From NCBI RefSeq assembly GCF_001456155.1, contig NZ_CP013293.1:2418001-2482000 (forward strand): a stretch of DNA of 64,000 nt, written 5' to 3'. A model generated the notes under the pieces. It ran no database searches. It worked only from the letters and a program-made list of their open reading frames with translations, and had not been told where the DNA came from. The number at the start of each line of letters is the position of its first letter. Position 1 is the stretch's first letter. Positions 18,701 through 27,271 of the stretch are shown here, one piece after another. The position numbers and the translations under genes were made by a program. This DNA comes from Chryseobacterium sp. IHB B 17019. GTDB taxonomy: Bacteria > Bacteroidota > Bacteroidia > Flavobacteriales > Weeksellaceae.

Positions 18701-19246
18701 TTAAAAATTCTTTTCCTTAAAACCCGGAGCATTCTGATCTTTTTCAGAGAGTACTATATCTTCTTTTTTAATTTTCCAATCTATATTAAGATCCGGATCG
18801 TTGTATTTTACACTGCCTTCTGATTCTTTATTGTAAAAATTATCACATTTATAAGCAAAAACTGCCGTATCACTTAAAACTGAAAAACCATGCCCAAAAC
18901 CTCTGGGAATATATAATTGCAATTTATTTTCGTCCGTAAGTTCAATTCCGAACCATTGCCCGAATGTTGGTGAATCTTCTCTCAAGTCTACCGCAACATC
19001 CCAAACCTTCCCGTCAAGACAGGAAACCAATTTGGCTTGTGAATGTTCTCCTTTTTGCAAATGAAGGCCTCTCAATACTCCATAAGAAGATTTTGAAACA
19101 TTATCCTGAACGAAATGACCATTCATTCCTGTCAGTTCTTCAAATTTTTGTTCGTTAAATTTTTCAAAAAAATACCCTCTTTCATCTTCGAAGATAGTAG
19201 GTTCTATTATATAACAGTCTTTTAAAGGTGTAGACTTAATTTTCAT
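18701..19246 (-). CDS. rfbC: dTDP-4-dehydrorhamnose 3,5-epimerase
   Basis: Converts dTDP-4-keto-6-deoxyglucose to dTDP-4-keto-L-rhamnose. The 181-residue cupin has the RmlC signature 'GVLRGLHLQKGEHSQAKLVSC' (catalytic His), 'VDLREDSPTFGQW' and 'IPRGFGHGFSVLSD'. It closes the polysaccharide locus, 15 bases after the WbpL-like gene. Partner genes rfbA, rfbB and rfbD are not in this window, so L-rhamnose synthesis would need genes elsewhere. Confidence 0.93.
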   Translation of the reverse strand: MKIKSTPLKDCYIIEPTIFEDERGYFFEKFNEQKFEELTGMNGHFVQDNVSKSSYGVLRGLHLQKGEHSQAKLVSCLDGKVWDVAVDLREDSPTFGQWFGIELTDENKLQLYIPRGFGHGFSVLSDTAVFAYKCDNFYNKESEGSVKYNDPDLNIDWKIKKEDIVLSEKDQNAPGFKEKNF

Positions 19247-19261
19247 ATTTGATCTAAATTT

Positions 19262-20227
19262 TTATAAACTATATTTTTTCTTAAGGCTATATTTTAAAGC
19301 TAAATAAATTCCTCCGATGGGAATAAATATAATTAAAACAACAGCAGCAACCGGTAATTTTGAATATATTAAAAACACATTCACAATTAATTGCACAACA
19401 GCATAGGTAGTACTGATTAACAAATGAGATACTTTTTTCTCGTTTGCAAAAAGCTGGTATAAATGTCTTCTGTGTGCTTCAAAAATATTTTCTTTCAATA
19501 ATATTCTTTCAATAATAGTTAGTACCACTTCCATTCCATAAATTGATAAAAGCAGGATGTACTTATAATCCTGGGTTTTCATAATTAATAAAGTGATAAG
19601 ACCTATTACCCAAAAACCAATTCCCATGCTTCCTACATCCCCGGCAAAACATTTTGCCTTTTTCCTAAAATTGAAAAACAGAAAAACTAATGACGCTAAA
19701 ATAGGATAAATTATAAAATCATCCTCTGCGAAAGATACTATTTCTTTATTAATATAAAGAAGTGACACTAAAGTTACCAGACTATAAATGCCGGTCATTC
19801 CGTTGATACCATCCATAAAATTATAGGCATTAAGTGTTCCTATAATCATAATGAAGAAAATAGGCCACGCCCAAAATGGCATTAAACTAAATGTATCCGT
19901 AAAATATAATAAAAGAACTACAGAAATAAAATGAATAGAAAGCCTTATTCTATTAGATAAAGTCCTAATATCATCAAGAAAACTGATAAAACATATTGCT
20001 AATAATCCCAACCCAAAAGACCAATATTCATGTACGGATTCATTAAAATTAAATAAACTAAAAATAATAAACGCTATGGGAAAAATAATCCCTCCACCCC
20101 TCAAAGTTATTTGTGAGTGGGCACTTCGGTGATTGGGTTTGTCGATAATATTGTACTTATCTGCTATCTTGAAATATATCAGAATCGAAATAAATAAAAA
20201 TACGAATACAAAAATATGTTCTATCAT
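19262..20227 (-). CDS. Polyprenyl-phosphate sugar-1-phosphate transferase (WbpL/WecA family)
   Basis: Integral membrane enzyme that starts repeat-unit synthesis by moving a sugar-1-phosphate from a UDP-sugar to undecaprenyl phosphate. The 321-residue product has about ten membrane segments and the family motifs 'DKPNHRSAHSQITLRGGG' near residue 34, 'FLDDIRTLSNRIRLSIHF' (acidic pair), 'NAYNFMDGINGMTG', 'CFAGDVGSMGIGF' and the C-terminal 'AHRRHLYQLF'. It overlaps the WbpV-like gene by 4 bases (ATGA), as in Pseudomonas-type loci where WbpL uses UDP-FucNAc or UDP-QuiNAc. The donor here is inferred from that pairing. Confidence 0.9.
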   Translation of the reverse strand: MIEHIFVFVFLFISILIYFKIADKYNIIDKPNHRSAHSQITLRGGGIIFPIAFIIFSLFNFNESVHEYWSFGLGLLAICFISFLDDIRTLSNRIRLSIHFISVVLLLYFTDTFSLMPFWAWPIFFIMIIGTLNAYNFMDGINGMTGIYSLVTLVSLLYINKEIVSFAEDDFIIYPILASLVFLFFNFRKKAKCFAGDVGSMGIGFWVIGLITLLIMKTQDYKYILLLSIYGMEVVLTIIERILLKENIFEAHRRHLYQLFANEKKVSHLLISTTYAVVQLIVNVFLIYSKLPVAAVVLIIFIPIGGIYLALKYSLKKKYSL

Positions 20228-21120
20228 TTGTGTTGAAAGCTTTTTATCGTTTTTATTAAACCTTCTTCAGCTGAAACCGGAAGTCTTGATATTCCTAATG
20301 CAATTTTTATTTTTCTATTGGAAACCCTATAACTTTCAGTAAGCTTTTTCAGGCGTTCTGAATTTAAAGGCAAACTGATTTTATCTCCAATCTTCGCTGA
20401 AAAAGAAATAATTCCTGAAGAAATATTCCACAACCTAGCTTTTCGACCCGTAGTTTCTCCGATTATTTTAATCAATTTATTGGTAGAAATAAAATCATCA
20501 TCCGCAAAATTATAAATTCCTGACTGAATTTGTTTGTTTTTAAGGATTTGTAATATTAAAAAATTAAGATTGTCAATACTTAAAAAAGATCTTTTATTTT
20601 CAAATGCTGCCAATGGCCATGGAAGGCCTTTATCAACGATTTTATATAAAAGATTTAAATTTCCTTTATTTCCAGGACCGTGGATCATGCAAGGTCGAAT
20701 AATAAATAATCTTTTATTTTCAGGTAATACCTTGGAAAGAAGGTATTCTTCTGCTGAAAGTTTAGATTTTCCATAAGGGGTTTTAGGATTTGAAAAATGA
20801 TCTTCATCTAAAATATAATCAATAGTATCTGCTGTAGCTTTTACACTGCTGAAATATATAAAATCCGTAATTCCAGAATCTAGAAATTCATCAAAAACCT
20901 TTTTTGTGAGATCCGTATTAATTTTAAAATATTCATTCTCATCAGAAGTATTTGCAGTATCATGAGCCTTGCCCGCAAGGTGAATAAGTACATTTGAATC
21001 TTTATCCAGAGCCCAGTTTGACCGCAATGATAAAGGTTTTACATCACAATTCTGACTCTCTAAATATTTTGAAAGATTTAGTCCTACAAAACCGGAGGCT
21101 CCTGTAATAATAATTTTCAT
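20224..21120 (-). CDS. NAD-dependent epimerase/reductase (WbpV-like)
   Basis: The 298-residue extended SDR has an N-terminal 'GASGFVGLNL' NAD(P)-binding motif, 'LIHLAGKAHD', 'FSSVKA' and 'YGKSKLSAE' (YxxxK). It resembles WbpV/WreQ-type reductases that act on UDP-4-keto-6-deoxy-GlcNAc to make UDP-QuiNAc (or UDP-FucNAc). The keto substrate would come from the WbpM-like dehydratase at 52924-54852. Overlaps by 4 bases with genes on both sides show tight coupling with the initiating transferase and the WbuB-like transferase. Confidence 0.8.
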   Translation of the reverse strand: MKIIITGASGFVGLNLSKYLESQNCDVKPLSLRSNWALDKDSNVLIHLAGKAHDTANTSDENEYFKINTDLTKKVFDEFLDSGITDFIYFSSVKATADTIDYILDEDHFSNPKTPYGKSKLSAEEYLLSKVLPENKRLFIIRPCMIHGPGNKGNLNLLYKIVDKGLPWPLAAFENKRSFLSIDNLNFLILQILKNKQIQSGIYNFADDDFISTNKLIKIIGETTGRKARLWNISSGIISFSAKIGDKISLPLNSERLKKLTESYRVSNRKIKIALGISRLPVSAEEGLIKTIKSFQHK

Positions 21121-22325
21121 TTTTGAGAAATTATTTTTTCAAGATTTGAAATGCATTCTTCCATTTTATAATGAGTTTCATAAAATTTTTTCCCATTTTC
21201 TCCTAAACTTAACAAATGTTCTTTAGTCATTTGTGATGCCTGATTAATTATTTCAGCTAATTTATCACTATTTCCAGCAGGTACAGCAAATCCACAGTTT
21301 GCTTCAATTATCGTTTCTGCACCTTCTCCGTTCAACATGGCTATAATAGGCTTTCCAGAACTCATATACGCCTGAACTTTTGCAGGAACTGTAAGATTAA
21401 ATATCGGATCATCCTTAAGGCTTACCAATAATACATCCGCCGCATCGAAAAAAGATGCCATTGCTTCAACCGGATAGCGCCCTACAGTATAAACTGTTTC
21501 TTCGAGATTGTTATTTTTAATAAAATCCTGTACAAATGGCATTTTTCTACCATCTCCAACTAAAATAAATTTGATATTCTTATTTTGTTTAAGACGTAAA
21601 GCAGCCATCATTATGCTGTCCATATCCTGAGCTTCTCCAATATTTCCCGCAAACATTACTTTGAATCCTTCGGGAAGTGTAGGAATAGGAAATTCTTTAT
21701 TACCGAATGAAATGGTATCCTCGGCCCAATTAGGAAAATAATGAATTTTATCTTCAAAATCACCTTTCTCTAGTATAGATTTTTTAAACCCTTTTGATGT
21801 AATAAGTATTTTTTCAGATTCTTTATAGAATTTTTGCACCATTTTAGTGAAAAAATTCAATATAAATTTATTTTTAATTCCTCCTGCTATCTCTAAACTT
21901 TCAGGCCATAAATCCATCACCCAAAAATAGATAGGCGTTTTTTGACGTTTTTTTACAACCAAAGCAGGATAAAACTGAGTAATTGGCGATGGCTCATGGA
22001 CAATGATAGCATCGAACTTTTTTGAAGATGATATTTTTCTTGCTTTTAGAGAGGCGAAAAATGCCCAACTAAAATAATTGATAAATAATCTGATTCCGCC
22101 GCCTTTTCCTCTTGGCATTAGAAGGGCCCTGATTATTTCAACACCATCTATTATTTGCTTCCTTGTTTTAAAAAAGCCGTATCCGTCATATATTTTACCT
22201 TCGGGATAATTGGGAATTCCTGTAAGTACAGTAACTTCGTGACCTCTTTTTTTAAGTTCAAAAGCCATGTCATTACTTTTAAAGTTTTCAGGATAAAAAT
22301 ATTGAGTTACAATAAGGACTTTCAT
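21117..22325 (-). CDS. WbuB-like family 4 glycosyltransferase
   Basis: GT-B glycosyltransferase, 402 residues from the ATG at 22325 (MKVLIVTQYFYPENF), whose A is shared with the TAA of the upstream gene (TAATG); an in-frame ATG at 22340 would add five residues. Motifs: N-terminal 'FYPENFKSNDMAFELKKRGHEVTVLTGIPNYPEG', 'VMDLWPESLE', and the donor site 'MFAGNIGEAQDMDSI' plus 'YMSSGKPIIAMLNGEGAE'. The WbuB group includes predicted L-FucNAc transferases, and the adjacent fnl genes make UDP-L-FucNAc, so FucNAc transfer is the likely role. Specificity is inferred from context. Confidence 0.88.
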   Translation of the reverse strand: MKVLIVTQYFYPENFKSNDMAFELKKRGHEVTVLTGIPNYPEGKIYDGYGFFKTRKQIIDGVEIIRALLMPRGKGGGIRLFINYFSWAFFASLKARKISSSKKFDAIIVHEPSPITQFYPALVVKKRQKTPIYFWVMDLWPESLEIAGGIKNKFILNFFTKMVQKFYKESEKILITSKGFKKSILEKGDFEDKIHYFPNWAEDTISFGNKEFPIPTLPEGFKVMFAGNIGEAQDMDSIMMAALRLKQNKNIKFILVGDGRKMPFVQDFIKNNNLEETVYTVGRYPVEAMASFFDAADVLLVSLKDDPIFNLTVPAKVQAYMSSGKPIIAMLNGEGAETIIEANCGFAVPAGNSDKLAEIINQASQMTKEHLLSLGENGKKFYETHYKMEECISNLEKIISQK

Positions 22326-23461
22326 TATCTTTTGCTCCAAACTACCCTGTTAATATAATCTGTATAACTCAAAATAATTCTTACCATTTTTTCAGAAACA
22401 TTCGGCATTGAATAATCTGAAACCGGTCTGTAGTTTCTTTCTTTTCCTGTTTTTTGCTGCTGAAGCTGAACTAATCCCTGCAAAATTCTTTCTGGAGATA
22501 AACCCACCATCATTACGGATGCCTCTTCCATTGCTTCCGGCCTTTCATGAGCGTCTCTAATATTTAATGCTCTGAAATTAAGGATAGAAGACTCCTCAGA
22601 AATTGTTCCAGAATCTGATAAAACAGCATAGCTTCTCATCTGTAGAGCATTATAATCGTGAAAACCAAGAGGTTTTAGAAACTGGATCTCAGGCCTTACA
22701 TTTACTTTCATCTTGTCAATCATGTTTCTTGTTCTTGGATGCGTGGAAACAATAATTGGAAAGTTGAATTTTTCAGCAATTAAGTTTAAGCTTTCAATTA
22801 ATCCGTTAAAATTTTTCTCAGAATTAATATTTTCTTCTCTATGAGATGATACCACGAAATATTTTCCTTCTTCAAGATTCAATCTTGTTAATACATCAGA
22901 ACTTTCAATCTGAGGCAAATAATGAGTTAGAACCTCAAACATGGGAGAACCTGTTTTGATGATTCTATCTGCAGGAAGCCCTTCTTTTAACAAATATTCC
23001 CTTGCAATATCAGAATAAGTTAGGTTAACATCCGATGTATGATCTACAATTTTCCTGTTGGTTTCTTCCGGTACTCTCTGGTCGAAACACCTGTTCCCAG
23101 CTTCCATGTGGAAAATAGGAATTTGTCTTTTTTTGGCAGGAATTGCACAAAGACAAGAATTGGTATCACCTAAAACAAGGAAAGCATCAGGCTTTAATTC
23201 TTCCAAAAGAGGATCTATTTTTATTAAGATATTCCCTACCGTTTCAGTTGCCGTTTTTCCTGCGGCTTCGAGAAAATGGTCTGGTTTGCGAAGGCCTAGA
23301 TCTTCAAAGAAAATCTGATTAAGTTCATAATCATAGTTTTGTCCGGTATGGACGATAATATGTTCAACCGCTTCAGAAGCATCCAAAGCTGATAGTACTC
23401 TTGATAATCTAATGATTTCCGGCCGTGTTCCCACGACTGTCATTACTTTTAATTTCTTCAT
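22325..23461 (-). CDS. fnlC: UDP-L-FucNAc-forming 2-epimerase FnlC/WbjD
   Basis: Last enzyme of UDP-L-FucNAc synthesis; epimerises C2 of the UDP-2-acetamido-2,6-dideoxy-L-talose intermediate. The 378-residue product has the 2-epimerase motifs 'VVGTRPEIIRLSRVL', 'HTGQNYDYELNQIFF', 'VLGDTNSCL', 'HMEAGNRCFDQRVPEETNRKIVDH', 'SSHREENI' and 'LSDSGTISEESS'. 'EAGNRCFDQRVPEE' fits the FnlC/Cap5G branch rather than WecB. Its first 53 bases overlap the end of the Wzy-like gene; the start is kept because 'MKKLKVMTVVGTRPE' is the usual N-terminus. Confidence 0.92.
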   Translation of the reverse strand: MKKLKVMTVVGTRPEIIRLSRVLSALDASEAVEHIIVHTGQNYDYELNQIFFEDLGLRKPDHFLEAAGKTATETVGNILIKIDPLLEELKPDAFLVLGDTNSCLCAIPAKKRQIPIFHMEAGNRCFDQRVPEETNRKIVDHTSDVNLTYSDIAREYLLKEGLPADRIIKTGSPMFEVLTHYLPQIESSDVLTRLNLEEGKYFVVSSHREENINSEKNFNGLIESLNLIAEKFNFPIIVSTHPRTRNMIDKMKVNVRPEIQFLKPLGFHDYNALQMRSYAVLSDSGTISEESSILNFRALNIRDAHERPEAMEEASVMMVGLSPERILQGLVQLQQQKTGKERNYRPVSDYSMPNVSEKMVRIILSYTDYINRVVWSKR

Positions 23462-24671
23462 TTGTAAAATTTATATATCCTAAACCAATGACTACAGCTC
23501 CAAAATACCAACATTCGAATGATGAATAGAGATTTCCGGAAGTCTGAGCCAAAATAAAATATTGCAGAAAGAAAAAAGCTATAATTCCACTTTCTTTATA
23601 CTGATTAATATGTTTTAAAATTTTAAAAAAGCTCTGTGCTACAAATTTAAAATAAATTATAAACAGAACCATACCCAATAATCCGGTCGACATTAATATA
23701 TCCACAAAGAGATTGTGCGAGTACATACCGTCCGGAAACAAAGCATTTCCACCAGACACCGGATTCGAGAGAAATGTATCAATACCTTTATTCAGATAAT
23801 AAGATCTTCCTGAGGCATTTCTTTCAAAAACAGCAGCATTTATTCTTTTCAGAAACATACTATTTTCACCGAAACCACTTCGATAAGCAATGAAAAGCAA
23901 AATAAAAAATATAGAAATGGTGATGAAAAAATAGATCCAGTATTTTCTTTTATTAATTAAAATCAAAAAAATAAAAAGGATTACTAAAAGTGCTAAAACA
24001 GGGCTTCTTGCAGCAGAAACATAAATAGGGAAAAGTCCTAGTAAAATTCCCAGTACATATACATATCCTTTATTTTTTAAAAATAAATAATTATATAATG
24101 ATATAATTACTAAGCTAAGTCCGTAATGACCTACTAAAATATAATATGATCTAAATATTCCACTTCTGCCATTACTTGTATAAGATTCAAAAATAAAGTT
24201 TGTGTAAAGAAAATTAATACCAAAAATGATAAGCATTGGCCAAAATATAATTTTAAGAAACTTCTTAAAATCTACTTTTTGATAATCTAAGCTTAAAAGC
24301 ACTACCACGGGTAATGGTATTATAACAAAACCAAAATAATAAATAGAATTTTTAAGAGTAAGAAAAGTATCTGCCGGTAAATTAATACTTGGAATAGTCT
24401 GATAAAGTTTTAATAAGTAAAAGAAAAAAAATATTAGAAATGAGCCAATTACAAATTTCCTTTTCTTTATTATAGTAAAATTTTTTATGATAAAATGGAT
24501 GGAAAAAATAAATAAAACACCTCTGATAAAAAAGTTGATATATTGAGGAAAACCTTTAGATGAAAAAGGATCTATATAAGCTAAAATATAACCAAATAAA
24601 GCGATGACCAGAAAATAAACTTCCTGATCTTTGATAATTAAAGACTTTAAATGATTAATTCTTTCCATCAA
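23409..24671 (-). CDS. O-antigen polymerase/ligase family membrane protein (Wzy-like)
   Basis: The 420-residue product has about ten to eleven membrane segments and a periplasmic loop with 'NPVSGGNALFPDGMYSHNLFVDILMSTGLLGM', the Wzy_C/O-antigen-ligase type signature. It is a candidate repeat-unit polymerase. A second protein of this class lies at 34420-35556; one may be the polymerase and the other a ligase or a second polymerase. Its 3' end overlaps fnlC by 53 bases, and fnlB ends 4 bases upstream. Confidence 0.82.
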   Translation of the reverse strand: MMERINHLKSLIIKDQEVYFLVIALFGYILAYIDPFSSKGFPQYINFFIRGVLFIFSIHFIIKNFTIIKKRKFVIGSFLIFFFFYLLKLYQTIPSINLPADTFLTLKNSIYYFGFVIIPLPVVVLLSLDYQKVDFKKFLKIIFWPMLIIFGINFLYTNFIFESYTSNGRSGIFRSYYILVGHYGLSLVIISLYNYLFLKNKGYVYVLGILLGLFPIYVSAARSPVLALLVILFIFLILINKRKYWIYFFITISIFFILLFIAYRSGFGENSMFLKRINAAVFERNASGRSYYLNKGIDTFLSNPVSGGNALFPDGMYSHNLFVDILMSTGLLGMVLFIIYFKFVAQSFFKILKHINQYKESGIIAFFFLQYFILAQTSGNLYSSFECWYFGAVVIGLGYINFTNEEIKSNDSRGNTAGNH

Positions 24672-24675
24672 CTAG

Positions 24676-25794
24676 CTACACTTCTAAAAAATAAGTATCT
24701 GCATCTTCCGGATTAAAAGGTTCATTGATCCAAAAAATCGTGTACAATTCTTCCTCGCCTATATTTTTTATATTGTGGGTATACCAAATCGGCATATCTA
24801 CATAAGCAGGCTCGGTTCCGTCAAGATAAAAATCAAGTGTTTCGTCCGTGTCAATCTTTCTTAACTGTATTAATGCTTTACCTTTAATTACGGCAAAACG
24901 TTCAATTTTTCTTGTATGAAAATGGTTTCCTCTCGTAATTCCGGGCACTGTGGTTGAAAATGAGCATTGTCCACCAATTCCCAGTCTTACCACCTCAACA
25001 AATGCACCTCTTGTATCAGTGTGCTGTGTAAATTTAACAGGATAATGGTTTTTAATATCAAAATAACAACGGAAAGTATTGAAAAGATTTAAATCAAATT
25101 TGCTTTCCAAAACGGGAATTTCGCCATTATCGAAATATAATTGTTTATAATTTTCCAGTTTCTTAAGAACTTCCGAAACTTTATTTACAGAAGTATGAGG
25201 AACTTCGTGCAGCTTTTTTGTCTCTTCGCCTTCAATTTGGTTAATGATTTCCTGGACGAGCTCTCCCACATAGATCAGTTTCACTTCACCATCATTGTCA
25301 ATCACCGGAGTTTCTCCATGCGTAAGTTTATAACAAAAAGTAGCAATAAAAGAGTTGTAATTTGGCTTTCCGAATGGCCCAAAAACATTAGGAATCACCA
25401 TTCCGGTAAACTTCCCACCTGCTTTTTCTGCCCAATCTGCTAAAAGCTCCCGCCCTTCTTTTTTTGACCTTCCGTACAAATTATCTTTTTCTTCCTGAGA
25501 AGATGATGAAAATAGTACGTGAGCTTTTGATCCTGTTCTTTCAAGAGATTCCGTTAATTTTTTAACCAAATCAATGTTATTATTGTAAATAACTTCCGGG
25601 TCGGGATGCCGATTCATCGCTGCAAGATGCACTATTACATCACATTGCTCAACAAATTTGTCCAACTTTTCCTGATCATCAAAAAAGTTTCTTTCAAAAT
25701 GAATTCTTTCAAATTTTTCAGGATATAAGCCTAAAGTATTATATAAATGTGATCCGACAAAACCATTTTGCCCGGTAATTCCTACTTTTTTCAT
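24676..25794 (-). CDS. fnlB: UDP-L-FucNAc pathway reductase/epimerase FnlB/WbjC
   Basis: Bifunctional middle enzyme of the UDP-L-FucNAc route. The 372-residue product has an N-terminal SDR domain ('VGITGQNGFVGSHL', 'VHLAAMNRHPDP', 'YGRSKKEGRE') and a C-terminal cupin from about residue 245 ('HTDTRGAFVEVVR', 'GITRGNHFHTRKIERF', 'MPIWYTHNIKNIG'), the WbjC/CapF layout. The cupin performs C3 epimerisation and the SDR reduces C4. It sits between fnlC/wzy and fnlA, completing the FnlA-B-C set. Confidence 0.93.
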   Translation of the reverse strand: MKKVGITGQNGFVGSHLYNTLGLYPEKFERIHFERNFFDDQEKLDKFVEQCDVIVHLAAMNRHPDPEVIYNNNIDLVKKLTESLERTGSKAHVLFSSSSQEEKDNLYGRSKKEGRELLADWAEKAGGKFTGMVIPNVFGPFGKPNYNSFIATFCYKLTHGETPVIDNDGEVKLIYVGELVQEIINQIEGEETKKLHEVPHTSVNKVSEVLKKLENYKQLYFDNGEIPVLESKFDLNLFNTFRCYFDIKNHYPVKFTQHTDTRGAFVEVVRLGIGGQCSFSTTVPGITRGNHFHTRKIERFAVIKGKALIQLRKIDTDETLDFYLDGTEPAYVDMPIWYTHNIKNIGEEELYTIFWINEPFNPEDADTYFLEV

Positions 25795-25797
25795 TAT

Positions 25798-26217
25798 TTA
25801 AATTTTAAAATAATCTATAGAAAAGCGATAATCATCAGCAATTTCACCTAAAAAATAATCTGCCATTACAAGTAACCTTGAATTTTTTTCATTGGCCTGA
25901 ATGGCGCTAGCATATCCACTCGGCATGTGAAGAATATTAAAATTATCTGAATTCAACTGAAATTTTAAGACCTCCAGATCTTTGGACGGCGTTTCCCAAT
26001 TATCAATTTTTACAAATCTTATGGTAAAACTTCCTTGCAAAGCGGAAAACCACCGCTGCTCGATTTTATGACCGGTCCATCCTCTTACGAATTCCGTGTC
26101 TGTATTTTCTATATAATATATTCTTTTGACCTCCGAGGCATTAAAATCATTATTAAAAAAAAGATTCCCTCTGTCATCGGAATATTTTCCTCCTGTGATA
26201 ATTCCGGGCTTTTCCAT
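25798..26217 (-). CDS. WxcM-like/FdtA-type cupin, sugar epimerase/isomerase family
   Basis: The 139-residue single-domain cupin has 'DDRGNLFFNNDF', 'FVRGWTGHKIEQRWFSALQGSFTIRFV' and 'MPSGYASAIQA'. It belongs to the WxcM/FdtA-like group, whose characterised members are ketoisomerases or epimerases of nucleotide 4-keto sugars. It lies between fnlB and fnlA (3 and 10 base gaps), so an auxiliary role in the FucNAc route is plausible, although the FnlA-B-C set does not need an extra enzyme elsewhere. The exact reaction is unknown. Confidence 0.75.
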   Translation of the reverse strand: MEKPGIITGGKYSDDRGNLFFNNDFNASEVKRIYYIENTDTEFVRGWTGHKIEQRWFSALQGSFTIRFVKIDNWETPSKDLEVLKFQLNSDNFNILHMPSGYASAIQANEKNSRLLVMADYFLGEIADDYRFSIDYFKI

Positions 26218-26227
26218 ACAATAAAAA

Positions 26228-27262
26228 TTAATCAGGATATTGCATTAAATCTTCTCCAAAAACTTCTTTTCTTATTAAAGGAAGGTTCATTAAAAGCTTC
26301 TTCATTCCCTCTACATCCTGTTGTTCGGTATTGTGAGAATGATAATCTTCTATTTTGGATATATCTTTCATTCCTTCGGAAAAATATTGGGCATAATTCA
26401 AGTCTCTGTTATCGGCAGGAATCCTGTAGAAATCGCCCATATCTTCTGCTTTGATCATTTCTTCACGGGTGCACAAAGTTTCGTACAGTTTTTCACCGTG
26501 TCTTGTTCCGATAATTTTTATAGGATTATCAGCTTTAAACATTTCTTTTAAAGCTTGAGCCAAATCTCCGATCGTTCCTGCAGGAGCCTTATTGACAAAT
26601 AAATCTCCAGGATTTCCGTGTTCGAAAGCAAATAAAACCAAGTCAACTGCCTCTTCCAAAGACATTAAAAACCTCGTCATACCCGGATCTGTAATCGTGA
26701 TTGGATCACCATTTTTAATCTGCTTTACAAATAATGGAATCACAGAACCTCTTGAAGCCATTACATTTCCATATCTTGTAAGGCAAACTACTGTTTCATT
26801 GAGATTTCGGGAAGCAGCTACGGCTACTTTTTCCATCATCGCTTTGGAAATACCCATCGCATTGATTGGATATGCTGCTTTATCTGTGCTTAAGCAAATG
26901 ACTTTTTTAACATGGTTTGCAGCAGCAGCATCAATTACATTTTGTGTACCTTCAACATTAGTTTTCACTGCCTGCATCGGGAAAAATTCACAAGAGGGAA
27001 CTTGTTTCAAAGCCGCAGCGTGAAAGACAAAGTCTACACCTCGCATTGCGGGCTCGAAACTTTTATAATCTCTTACATCACCGATATAAAATTTCAGTTT
27101 ATCGTTTTTAAACTGATTTCTCATATCATCCTGTTTTTTCTCATCACGAGAAAAAATACGTATTTCTTTGAAATGATCTGTATTGATAAACTTTCTGAGA
27201 ACGGCAGTCCCAAAAGAGCCCGTTCCGCCGGTAATGAGAAGTATTTTATCTTTTATCTGCAT
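26228..27262 (-). CDS. fnlA: UDP-GlcNAc 4,6-dehydratase/5-epimerase FnlA/WbjB
   Basis: First enzyme of UDP-L-FucNAc synthesis (C4,C6-dehydration with C5 and C3 epimerisation). The 344-residue SDR has 'LLITGGTGSFGTAVLRKF', 'IFSRDEKKQDDMR', 'HAAALKQVPSCEFFP', 'STDKAAYPINAMGISKAMMEK' (Met in place of the usual Tyr, as in CapE/FlaA1) and 'RYGNVMASRGSVIPLF'. It is full length and lies 9 bases after asnB and 10 bases before the cupin gene. Confidence 0.94.
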   Translation of the reverse strand: MQIKDKILLITGGTGSFGTAVLRKFINTDHFKEIRIFSRDEKKQDDMRNQFKNDKLKFYIGDVRDYKSFEPAMRGVDFVFHAAALKQVPSCEFFPMQAVKTNVEGTQNVIDAAAANHVKKVICLSTDKAAYPINAMGISKAMMEKVAVAASRNLNETVVCLTRYGNVMASRGSVIPLFVKQIKNGDPITITDPGMTRFLMSLEEAVDLVLFAFEHGNPGDLFVNKAPAGTIGDLAQALKEMFKADNPIKIIGTRHGEKLYETLCTREEMIKAEDMGDFYRIPADNRDLNYAQYFSEGMKDISKIEDYHSHNTEQQDVEGMKKLLMNLPLIRKEVFGEDLMQYPD

Positions 27263-27271
27263 ATGTGTTTT

